Positions 25,716 to 37,119 of a DNA stretch of 64,000 nucleotides are shown here, piece by piece; position 1 is the stretch's first letter, and each line of letters begins with the position of its first letter. Under the pieces are notes generated by a model, which worked only from the letters and a program-made list of their open reading frames with translations, searched no databases and was not told the origin of the DNA. Source of the stretch: Larimichthys crocea (taxonomy: Eukaryota; Chordata; Actinopteri; Sciaenidae); NCBI RefSeq assembly GCF_000972845.2, contig NC_040016.1, forward strand, positions 17,274,368-17,338,367, given 5' to 3'. The position numbers and the translations under genes are program-made.

Positions 25716-25816
25716 CTCAAACAAGGCCATGTTCTTGCCGTCATACTGCTGGCTCTTCTCTGCGGCAGCATCACTGCTGTTGATGAAGGGGCTGCTCTCC
25801 TTGGGATTACTGTCAC
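25716..25816 (-). CDS. slc12a5: slc12a5 (KCC2) coding exon, probably exon 2: N-terminal cytosolic tail
   Basis: This exon encodes the proximal N-terminal tail of the neuron-type K-Cl cotransporter KCC2, which extrudes chloride from neurons across the plasma membrane. It is 101 bases: two bases completing a Gly codon, then 33 codons. The peptide runs [15 protein letters not shown], a short variable Ala/Glu/Gln stretch, then [11 protein letters not shown] recall mammalian KCC2 as having [13 protein letters not shown] followed by [10 protein letters not shown] here, and this segment separates KCC2 from KCC1, KCC3 and KCC4. The acceptor is a pyrimidine-rich tract ending cttccag; the donor is GAG followed by gtacgg, a weaker than usual site. 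The exon enters in phase 1 and leaves in phase 0, matching the next exon. The upstream exon carrying the start codon was not recognised. Confidence 0.96.
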
Positions 25817-27076
25817 CTGGAAGAAACAGACACACACACACCTCCACTTTTAGTCTGGACTGAAATAAAACAGACACCAGCAGCGATATAATGAGTGTCT
25901 AAAATAACCATTTTGTATGCTAATAACTTTCAAGAATAGACCGTCTTTTATTTATTCGTTAATCTATTGTTTAAACAAAGAACTGTCTCCTCAAACTAGA
26001 GGACATCTGCCAGGAAAGGAGGGGATGCTTGTCGTCTCCACAAAGCACCCATAGTCAAAAATGCAGAGAAACAGAACCACAGCTAATGGAGCATGCATTC
26101 ACAATATGTGCAGTGCTATATATTCCATATGGCCAGAGGAGGAACACAAACTGGAACGTCTCAATCAGTTTTTTCGCTACTCTGACAAATGACGACATCA
26201 CAAGTTTGAGCGCCGAACACAGAGAAATAATAACAAATGTTCAAACGCTCTGCAGCTTTTTACCCTCAAAACACAGAATGGTAAAAAGAGTGTGATGTCA
26301 TCTAGGTGACAGCTTGCCGTAGGCATCATGACTGCATCAAGAAGCATCTGTCTACAAGTTCACAGTCTAAGGCACAAGACAAATCTTTACAATAAATAAA
26401 TCTTGAAAAACAGACAGTACTGAAAGGACAGTGTCCATCTCTTGGGAGATTTATTGATCAGACTCTCTGCAAGATCATCGACAAGTTCATTGATTTCCAA
26501 TTGAAGTTTGAAAATGGATCACAAACACCAGACGTGGGTCGATTTATTTCTGCTGTGTGACTATTTCACACATTGTACGGATGAATAAAAAAAACTCAAC
26601 ACTCCTTATTTCTCTCTCCAGGGGAGAGATTTTTGGTTTTTGTTGAGTGCTGACACTTCAAGAGTTACAGAAACAAAACTGACCCTAAGTATCACAGGGA
26701 CGAGAGTGAGAAAGAGGAGAGAATCAGCCGACCTTGATCGATGTTAACATGCTGATAATGCAAACTCAACACTTTCTGAAGCACTTTCTGTTTTTATAGC
26801 AAAAGCCCTGCAGCAAATAAAGCGCTTTATTGTGAAGTAACTGCAGGAAGTCTTGAGTAATTGTCACAAACTTCATTAGCGACAGCTGGAAGTTTTGGAC
26901 CTTTGAAATTCTGGTCATCTTTTAGCTTAAAACCTTGTTTGTCGATTACAACTGCAGGTGTAGAAGCTACAAAAACTTCAGTTTGGGCTGCACTGACTGT
27001 TCACCTACATGGTTGTGGTGTAGGCACATTTGTTACAGTTAAAAAGAGCCTCTGCAATCGTGTTCATCATAGTAAG

Positions 27077-27135
27077 CGAGCTGCAACTAATAATGATTTT
27101 AATTACTGATGAATCTGTTTTTCCCCCTTTAGTTT
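27077..27135. mobile_element. Terminal fragment of a family C MITE
   Basis: GAGCTGCAACTAATAATG followed by TTACTGATGAATCTG parallels the first 60 bases of the element at 33271. The similarity then fades into AT-rich sequence. Confidence 0.45.
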
Positions 27136-28517
27136 AGTTTGAAAAATTATATTTATTTTTTTCAAAATAATACAAAAACAGAGAAAAGCAACAAGTGAAC
27201 ATATTCATGTAGATAATCATGCAATCATAATCACAATAAATCAAATACTACTAACTCTTTGCTCACATTAGTGTTAAAGCATCTTAAACACATCTAGAAA
27301 ACAAAAATAGGAAAAAAATGAAAACACATTTGAGTCTGACTTGATTTAACACAGTTGACTGCAGAGGTTGAACCCCTGCAGAAACACTGCAGTCCGCGTA
27401 CCATGACGACCTCATGTGACTCATGTGGACACCTGACAGCCAGCCTTAAACTGCTTCCTGACCAGACATTTTATCTTGTCTAGAAATATAATTAAATTCT
27501 GAATCACTTTATCCACCAACAAAGGTCTTGGCGACAAAAGGCGGCACACAGTAAGCTGTCTTATTTGCGCCTTACCCTCGAGCGTCTCTTGAGGGAGACA
27601 GCAGATTGCTCTCCCTTTGGCTCTCAGTCCTGTCTTGGACCGATCACCATGAGACCAAGTTATTTATAGCCAGGATGCTGCAGCCATGTGCCATGACGTC
27701 GTGGCACCGCTAACAGCCGGCACACTGTTCTACAGAGACAGAGCAATAGGGCCACCACTCAGACGGGGACAGTGAGGGGGAAAAAAAAGGGCCATGCATG
27801 AAGATTGGGGGCACGAAAAGAGCACAGGAAGAAGCAGGCGCAGGAGATGTTAATACAAAGAGAATGAGGGTGCAGATGGGAGACACAGATAGATGGGGCA
27901 GGAGTGAATAGTGACAGGGAGAGAGACACACACACACACAGACGAGATGGACTCAGACAAAGAGGAAGCAACAGGAACCTGAGGAGGGAGACGGGGAAGA
28001 GAGACACACTTATGTCTCTCTCTGACCGTAAATGTAAAAAGCCTCTGCTGCACTTAAGGTTGAGCTCACTTTGACCTGCAGGTTAAAACATAACACAGCG
28101 GTTAAAAGGGAGGCTGGAGCATCCTGCGGAGGGTTTTCACAACACGTGGATTATTTAGTTGTTTGAACTATTTTTACCTCTTCAGACCCCGTGAGGATGA
28201 TATACCTCTATGATATAAGAGTGGTACTATCGGGCTTGTTGCACACAGGAAGATGAGATAAATATGAATGAATATAGATGGACACGTGAACAGAGGGAAA
28301 GGTACTGAACTCATTAATGCATGAATACACCGACAGACACACACACTAAAACCACTCACTATACCGCAGTTACTATATTTATCTCGTGCCATTTGTGCCA
28401 TTGTCCTAATTCAAAGCGCTACATAAAAACTTTACATACACAGACCAACACACTCTTTCATACAAAGAGCACTTCTTAAAGGATCAAGAGGATGAGTTCA
28501 GAGTCTCAGAACGCATG

Positions 28518-28570
28518 CACACACACACACACACACACACGCACACACATACACACATACACACAAACAC
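28518..28570. repeat. (CA)n microsatellite, imperfect 3' part
   Basis: Pure CA to 28540, then GCACACAT/ACACACAT variants. Confidence 0.95.
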
Positions 28571-30181
28571 TGCTGTATATCTGAAGGACTTATGCCCCAA
28601 AAACAGCATCTCTATCCTATCACTTATCTCTCCCCGGCCCATTTCTTCTCACTGTCTAATAATTAAAACTCCATTATCAAAGCAATGATGGATACCCCTT
28701 TTTTGGAGAAATGACAGCGCCTAAAAGAGTTTTGCTCTGACCGCATCTCCCCAAGCAGCTTATCCTCCTTCAATCTGATGGGATCTGTCCAACAATGGCT
28801 CTCACTATCAAAGCCTCTCCCTATCTATGTTCAAAATCCAGAGCTCTACTGCTCACTGAGCATGCGATCGACGTCCAAATCCTCCAAGAAAACAGAAACA
28901 CAGAGTCTACTCTTCTCTCATTTTCTTGTCTCACACAGTACACAGTGGAAGTTTATTGTGAATGTGTGTTTATAACCTAGTTGGTGTCATGCCAAGTGAG
29001 AAGAAGATAAAATGATGTGTTTTACTATACAGATTCGTTTCTTGTGGTTCTCATTGGATTATTGTTTAATTTTCTAAATAAAGTGCCATGGTGGCTTGTT
29101 TGTAGCATGGGAGATAAAAATGCACTCAGGCCATTATTTTCAATGTTGTCAGTGTGCGACTGTACAAGCTGCAGCAGCACATTGCTCTGATTTTCTGCAA
29201 AGTTCAACTACATATAACTTTTAACTGAAGCCCAACCGAGACCAATACCGATTTTAGAGTGAAAAAAAAGACTGATTATTGATATGGCTTCTGATATAGC
29301 GAATGCTTGGACCTTTTCTATATGGATTGTTCAACAATCAAACAATATGCATCAATGCAAACAACTATGACTACTAATGACTATGCAAAGGTACTTTGAA
29401 GGCTGCTGTCTTTGACAAATTCATTTAAACAATATTTAAATTTAACAACCAATGAGGTGTAAATTATCTGTATGTAATATTATCTTCACCCTTCTTTTAA
29501 CCCCCAAATGTTTTACCTAGATTTTACCTTGGACTCTGGGAAATATTGTATTGACTCAATGTTTGACTGATTAATTGGGAAAAAAAAAGAATAGACAATA
29601 TTAGATTGATTGACCAAGTAGATGCAGATTCATTTTCTGTCAATCAGGGATTCAATGGATTGTTTCAGCTCTTAGAGATAGATTAATCAACACTAAAACT
29701 GAGGCTATGACGGTAACAATTTCACTATAGAGAAATATGGAGTTAATTGCACTATGCACAACATAACATATTAAATACCAACATTAGACTACAGATATAA
29801 ATGTAATCTGCAGTCTTTTCCATTGTCTGTGAGTATGAGCTCCACCAGGACTCAAACACTTCCAGTGTTTGAGTGCAAACATAACTTTTACTGCAAATGA
29901 GTGGAGGTCTGGTACACCGCTCTCACTCGGACAATTCACAGTTTTTCCAACAGATCTTTGAACAGAGCCACAGAGGATTACTTGACTTTGTTTTATTGAT
30001 CCTCCTTGTATGTTGGGTGGGTGGTGACAGCCTCGGTTATTGCTCTCTCGCTCTCTTCCAGCTCCGTGTCATGCTGCCATATCTGCTCTTTCTCTCTATG
30101 GACGGACTTCAAGCCAAAAGGGGTAAATGTTGATTCCTGAGGATCTGACTCAACAGGGACTCAGAAATCACTTGTTGATTT

Positions 30182-30182
<1 letters not shown>

Positions 30183-30225
<43 letters not shown>
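30183..30225. repeat. (GT)21 microsatellite
   Basis: Pure GT tract. Confidence 0.98.
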
Positions 30226-30227
<2 letters not shown>

Positions 30228-30290
30228 CGTGTTTGTACCGTATATGTGGTGGCGCATATGCTTGGCTCAGACCCCACTAACAGGGGTGTG

Positions 30291-30317
30291 CAGCAGCAGC
30301 AGCAGCAGCAGCAGCAG
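30291..30317. repeat. (CAG)9 trinucleotide repeat
   Basis: Nine uninterrupted CAG units. The two frames across it are short and have no splice-site context, so a polyglutamine or polyserine exon is not supported. Confidence 0.97.
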
Positions 30318-31990
30318 AACGGCTGTGGCCAATTAATCTTAGTCTGGGCAGAGATGGCTGGATTTCAGCCATTTCATGTGAAAACCGGGACACATGGAAT
30401 ATAATAAACTACTCCAGCTCTGGTGAAAAATTAGGCTTTTCATACACGTCTAAAATGTATTTACGACTACTTCCTGTATGAAAGTAAATATAGACTATCC
30501 TTTTGGCTGTTAGTCAGACTCACAGTGGAGTAAACAGTGAGTACATATGCTTGTTTGGAGACATTTCATTTGTATCCAGAGAGGAATGCTTCATCTGGTA
30601 GAACAGTAATGAATATAAATGGAATTAGTGGGATGGAAACAAACAATTAAAAAATGTTGGATTTTCTGGCGGCGTTGCTTCGCCATTGTTCTCTGGTGCA
30701 TTGGTAAATCCAAGCAGGTCACTAGTTCACTCATTCTTCAAACGTCACCACAGGAACACATTATTTCATGACTAGCAATCAATGGCAGAGCAAATCTAGG
30801 AAAAAAATTTTGTTTGCAACTTCCTTGTCTCTCCCCTTTGGTGACCATGTTTGTGTCAATACACTCTTATAATTCATATTCCTGTTGGTATATTCATAGC
30901 CTTTTTTTTACCTTTTATTTTTAATTGGTAATGCATAGTTTGTATGTTGTGATGTTTAATATTTTCCCATTTCTGCATGTGTTCTTGCACCTCTGCTCCT
31001 GAAACATTTAATATTCAGATTTTCATAGCCTGAACCATTAAATTAATATATCCACTATCAATACTGTTTCTAATTAATTTTCTAATAGTTTCAGCTATAA
31101 ATTGTTGGTTTTGGGGGTTTTAATGCGACCCATTGTTGTGCATTACATTAGACAAAACTCTTACACTTAAATGAACTTACTTACTGAACTACTTATTGAT
31201 TCATAATCTTCTTGGAATAACTAATTTGGAGCAACAGAAATTTGTAAAATGATGTGATCACATCATCACAATTCGATAAAGGTCAACGATGACAAATAAT
31301 AATATGAAATTATTGCGCAGCCCTAGACCTATAAATTGTCTTAACCTTTCAGACCGATTGAAACCAAATACACTGCCTCCATCAGCACAAAGGCAGACTT
31401 CTCAATTTGTTTAAATTCGAGACAAACATATCAGCAAATACCACGTTTGCCAGGTTACGATATAAGCATCGATTGTGTTCGCTGTCCGATTTCTATTTAT
31501 AACGAAGGCAAGAGGAAGTGAGAAAGTACCTGTTGTTTTAAATACTGCATTTACAAGAAGAAAAAAAAACACAAACATAATGTACAGAGGAAAAAATAGT
31601 AACAGCATATGTTACATGCCCACATCTGCCCCCACACGCTGTCAGAAATAGATACTTTCTCACTCTCTTCCTATCATGGCTCCGGCACCACATCAGAGAC
31701 ACAACAGCCTTGTATAACGGGATCTCACGCTCTCTGCTTTCTCCCACTCTCCCTTTCTAACTCTCTTTATTCTTCTTCTCCGCTGCCCTTCACCCATGAT
31801 GTGCTTTCATGGTTATATGTATGTATAGATACCTACGTACAAAATTTCGTGAGTGGTACTGCAGTACAGGACCTGCACACTGATCAGTATTCAGGCCTGT
31901 GCTTCAGCTCAGTATGAATTTTAATGCAGTCTTGCCTCACAGGGTACGACTTTGACACAGTCCCCTCTTTTCAGCACCTCAACAGCTCCA

Positions 31991-32018
31991 GCCAATCAGC
32001 TGACAGCAGCTGATTGGC
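31991..32018. promoter_or_regulatory. 12-bp inverted palindrome carrying two CCAAT boxes and two E-boxes
   Basis: GCCAATCAGCTG, spacer ACAG, then CAGCTGATTGGC: perfect arms around a 4-base spacer. Each arm holds a CCAAT box (CCAATCAG, NF-Y-like) and a CAGCTG E-box. The following 400 bases are free of simple repeats and include GC-richer stretches, so this could be a regulatory element. No transcript evidence is visible. Confidence 0.45.
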
Positions 32019-33004
32019 AGGAGAGGCAGGAGGATGTCTGTGCATGTACAGGAGTGTGTACAGCGGCTCTCGGCATGTTGACCGGGCCTCCGCACATGTC
32101 ACTGTCTGATGTCTGATGATGAATGGGTAGGTTTGGTCCAATTTCCCCTCACCGCCGCTGCCTCGCCTCTAGCTGAGCACGTCAGGATTAATTTTTGTTT
32201 AATGGCAAGCCTCTGCAATGCCTTCCCAGCAGCACCCTCTCTATCTGACATCCGGCATAGAAGGTGATTGTACGCAGAAGGAGACTGACAGACAAATAAA
32301 CCCGAGCCATCCCTTGTTTTTATTTGTTCATCTGTGGGACTATCGGCAGAGCAGAGGAAGATACAGAAGATACGCAGATGTTGCTGGAAGGTGACAACTG
32401 CCAAACTCAGCTATGAAATGATGCAGATTGAGATTTTTATTCACTGTGTACCATGAGGAGTTTTTTCTTCATAAACTCTTATCGTTCTTTGACAGAATTC
32501 AATTTATTCCTCTGCTTCTGTTTTTTTTACAGAATACTGTTTAATAATCTGTTGCACTAATATTTGATAGATATGAATCGTCTTTCACATGAAAACGCAG
32601 ATTAAAAACACATTAGTACCCTTGCTAAAGTGTTAAAATTTCTATAGATCAGATAAGAAACAATAGAGAGCTGGCCGACAGTCGCTGCTGCACTGTAAAA
32701 ACAATTTTAGATGATAGATTTGTGGCCGTAAACATTGCCCCTAAGATAAACTCCACTGTTGCATCAGAGGCGTAATTTCCGCTTTTACAGTTTGATCCTG
32801 TAAATTCTTTCTAAACATTGATTTTTTTTTACCGTCCAACAACCAAAAAATGCAGAGAGAGGAGAGAAGCTCTGAGCTGATCACAATGTTAATATGCTGA
32901 ACTGGCCAGACTGAATTCGCTCTGTTTTGATGTACAGATAATTCTCCTGAAACAACATTAGAACTGATCATCACTCAAAGGTAATGCAGTAAAGGACATC
33001 CAAC

Positions 33005-33127
33005 TATCTATCCATCCATCCATTTTCTGTACTTGCTTTTCCTTATCAGGGTGGTGGGGATCTGGAACCAATTCCAGCTGGCACTGGGCAAGAAGCGTGA
33101 TACATCCTCCACACAAGTCGCCAGATG
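33005..33127 (+). repeat. Teleost ccatccatccattttct interspersed repeat fragment
   Basis: Starts TATCCATCCATCCATTTTCT, continues TTATCAGGGTGGTGGGG, CAATTCCAGCTGGCACTGGG and ends CACACAAGTCGCCAG. This is the order of a very abundant fish repeat as I recall it. Diverged and short. Confidence 0.6.
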
Positions 33128-33270
33128 CAGTAAAGGACAATTTATAGTAAATATGGACATACAGTATAAAGCTGCATTGTTGACTTGAGTAGTCCAATTT
33201 TTAGGTCCAACACCATTACATATTTATCACAGCAGAGTAATTACAGGGTAAGTCTATTAAAAATGTATAG

Positions 33271-33543
33271 TAGAGCTGCAACTAATGGTTATTTTCATTA
33301 TTGATGAATCTGCTTTTCCAGGTAATCTATTACTGTAGTTGTCTTGTATAAAAATGTCATAAAGTAATGACCATCAGTTGTACAGAGCCCCAGGTGATGT
33401 CTCCAAATGTCCAAATGAAGAGAAAAACAGCTGATCCTCACATTGGAGAAGCTGGAACATGCAAATATTTGTGTTTTTTGAATGAAATTAATCAGTTGCT
33501 TATATATTTTTTAATTCACTAACGACTAAATGACTCAGCTCTA
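33271..33543. mobile_element. MITE-like element (family C, diverged copy)
   Basis: Starts TAGAGCTGCAACTAATGG and ends with CAGCTCTA, the inverse of the first eight bases. The order of the interior blocks (a diverged gattaatcgatt end, a TCTCCAAATGTCC block, a GGAGAAGCTGGAACATG block) fits the full-length version of the family seen at 45098-45283. Confidence 0.6.
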
Positions 33544-34548
33544 CTTGACAGAGCTGCAGAAACCAAACCTAAGCCCTCATGTTGCATTCAGGGAAAGTCA
33601 CACACACACAAGCTTTCTCCTCTCAAAAGCTCACATTACTCCATTTCACACGCAAATTTACTTACACGCTGGTACATCGGTGTTTAAACTTTTAAACCAA
33701 AAACCCTTCAACTCTCCACAGTCAGACCTTGGCTTCTTCGCCTGTCCACAAGCCTTTTCAGCGTGTTCACTTGAATGGAAAAGTGTCAGGCGGTGCAGCA
33801 GGCCGCTTGGTATAAGGCACAGCGAATGGCTAGCCATGTAAAGCCAGTAACACTGAGCCTGGGCTATCAGACTCCCTCAGGTGGTGGGCTGGCTATGGGA
33901 GAACACCCTGTGTCATGTCAGTCAGCTGCATACATGGAGACTGCCTGTGGGAGTTACTTTAGCTAGCTGCCTACTGCTGCTGTAATTGGTGAGCCACGGA
34001 GCCTAACAGGGCTGAAGGGATGAAGGGGAGAGATGAAAAAAATAAAAAAAGGGATTGTGTGGGTGGAAGGTGAGGGAGTGAGAGTGGCAGGGAGAGAAAA
34101 GGATTGAGTGGGTAGAGAGGTGAAGCTGGGTAGGATTATACACTGGTGAGGTAATTGGTTGAGGAGCAAAGGTGTCCCACACCTGCTATCTTTTACTTTT
34201 TTAAGAACAGAGTAGTCAGAAGAAAGACACGGGTACAAGAAGCAGCAGGGAGACAGAGAGAGGTGACAGGATGGGAAAAACGATAGCAGCTGCGAGATTG
34301 ACATATTTTCATGAGGTCATGGATTAAAAATTCACCCCAACTTATCACATGCCAGGAAACCAATTTAACTCGGAAACATAATTTCCTTCTTGCTGCTCTG
34401 GTGCCAGGTCCGGACGCGGAGCCAAGCGCTATCACACTTTTATTATATTTGGCACGTTTTTGGACAAGGGGATCCTATAAGAGGGTTCAGCAGCCTGTGA
34501 CAGGATGAGAGAGAGGTATCTTGGCTGAGTCAGAGTACGAAAGACAGA

Positions 34549-34552
<4 letters not shown>

Positions 34553-34587
<35 letters not shown>
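34553..34587. repeat. (GA)n microsatellite
   Basis: Pure GA tract in a purine-rich region. Confidence 0.97.
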
Positions 34588-34591
<4 letters not shown>

Positions 34592-37082
34592 GGAGGGGTG
34601 GAAGAGGGGTTGGGGATCCAATCACCTGCAGCAAAGTCTTATAAATGGCAGGGATGGTTTATGCGAACGCTAGGTCTGATCGAAGGTGACAGGGCTATCA
34701 TCTCGCCAGGTCTGCAGCTTTCTGGGTCTCTGATGGAATGCTGGAGGTGTGAATCCAGGTGCAAATTAACACCTGAGTGTTTTCTCTGCTGATGAACTCC
34801 TCCCGGCTGTAGCCATGTTCTCCATCCTTCCCCACCTTCACTTCCAAGTCAGAGAGAAAGCAATCTAGTCAAAGCCCTGAGGACAAAAGGAGGGAGGAGG
34901 GCACGTCCTCCTTCTCCTCTCTCAGCACCTTCCCTCATTTATTTCTTTCTCCGGTCTTCTTCTCTGAGGTGTGATACCACATCCCAGTGGCCTCTTCTCT
35001 CCCACACCTTTTTCCACTTTCTCCTTCCCACTTCTATCCTTTTCTGCCTTTCTCAACTCTCAAGTCGTCTCTGCCTCAGACAAATAAAGTCAACAGGCGG
35101 GGCTGTGGACACATAAAACACAATCTAACACACCAGGGTGGATTGCTGTTCCACTAAGAGATGGAATAAAATGAACTTGAACTAAAAGAGCTAAGATACT
35201 ATGGTAACAAATAAAGAAATGAATGAATAATTAATCACATAATTTATGATAATCTGCAACCACCTAAACTGACTGAAATGTGATTAGAATTTCATTTTAT
35301 ACAGCATTTATTTGGTTGTATGACTCGTTCAGGTAATTTTTGATGTCTCTTAAAAGCAGCATAATATTAATTTGTTGGGTCTACGCTGTCTTAGTTTATG
35401 CAGCGCACATTCATCAAGCTGGCTGGTTAATCTAATGAAAATCCACCAAACAGCATGAGACTTTCTGTGTGTTTACTGGGACCCACTTCTGGTTCACAGG
35501 TTGCTTTGCCTACTGGGAAAACTTCCACTGCTCCAGATGGTTTGTCTGCCTCTACTGGCCTTGTAAAGCTCTTTCCAACTGATTAAAAATGAAAGCACTC
35601 AGGCACACAGATATTGTACCATAACTGTTTTTTTTTTTTACAACAGACAAAGTTTTCCAATATTCATGCTGCTGACTGTCTCTATGATACAACACAAATA
35701 ATACTTCAATGCTGACTTGCCTGCCAAGTACGCAGCATCATACCGCTTTATGCAAAGAGACAGAAAGAGAGACTCATTATATAACAAGGCCAAAAATAAC
35801 TTCAATGAAACATTTCACCATCCTCCCTTGAAAGTCAAGGCAAGCTGGTGTGATGGGGTGCAAGGCTGAGGGGGATAAATCTACATCAAACTAATTTGCA
35901 AGGAACTAACAGCATAAATTTCCGCTGATTTGCACAGCAACAACATCAGTGAGGAGAGAGGGTCGAAAAACTCAAGCAACCAACTCATTCTCAGCCCTGT
36001 TCGGCCGTACGATGAACAACTTACACTGGTCCAGGACAAGTATCACTTTGTCTTTTGTCACAATGACCGCAAGGTAAACAGAAGAAATACAGCGCTCGCA
36101 TTACATAATAACCGGCAAGCAATGGGAGCAAGCTTGCCTGTATTTGACTGGCTAGTGCAACATTTTGTTGGATGACGTGGCATTGCAGCAAAAGTTGTGC
36201 ACGGTTTAACTTTTTTTTCGGGATGCATTGTTTTGCCAAAGCCTTTCTGTTAGCTTTGCTACAGCTGAAGAAAGGAGTGAGAGTGAACCAAAACAGTAAA
36301 GTTATAGGCGATAAAACCAAAACAACATGCTGAAAGATGCTAAAATAGTCTGCTGAGTGATTCTTGGTAGTATTTTAGATTTTAGATTAGTGCGCTTTCA
36401 AGTTCAACTCCATCTTGTGAGGCTAGTAGTCCTGCATCAGCACCAAGGACCTGACATTTTAAAGCAAATAAAAAGAGAGGAAAAGCAAAGGAGGAGGAGG
36501 GAGCGAGGGATCACTCATAATGAGGAGAGTTTATAGCCTATCAACTTCAACCGGAAAAGTAATGGAGTCAGGAAAGACAGACTGCAGACTAAAGCACTGC
36601 AGCAGGCGGACAGAGAGACGGACACAAACAGACGGATAGATGGAGCCACACAAAAAAGATTACAGCCTTGTTGTTCAATCTGGCCTGGACAGATAAGACT
36701 ACAGCAGTGAGGGATTTATCAGGTGCCTCAGTACAGGTGCATTACCTGAACGGCTGAGCGCAGTCTCACTCATTTACTGATAGCTTCCAGTATATGTGCC
36801 TCAGTGTGTGCATCAGAGTTTCTAACACTTGTGTGCTCATTTTCCCATTTATTTGTGCGTGTGTGTGAGGCCGCTCTGTCCAGAGACCCACTGCGAGGCC
36901 GAGGCTCATCTTGTCCAAGCCCGGCAGATCTTAGTGGATATTTCTGGCCGTCTCTAGCAGATAAATAAATAATGGAACACTGGTTTGGATTTAGACAGAG
37001 ATGAAAGCTTTAAGAGTTTAGCTTTTTACAGCTGTGCCCTCAGAAAGAGACGTACCGTGAATGGAAGAGAAAGAGGCACCAG

Positions 37083-37086
<4 letters not shown>

Positions 37087-37114
<28 letters not shown>
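37087..37114. repeat. (AC)14 microsatellite
   Basis: Pure AC tract. Confidence 0.97.

Positions 37115-37119
<5 letters not shown>

Noticed and set aside
30291..30317. CAG repeat as a polyglutamine-coding exon
   Set aside because: Frames across it are short, adjoin a GT microsatellite and lack splice sites with coding neighbours.
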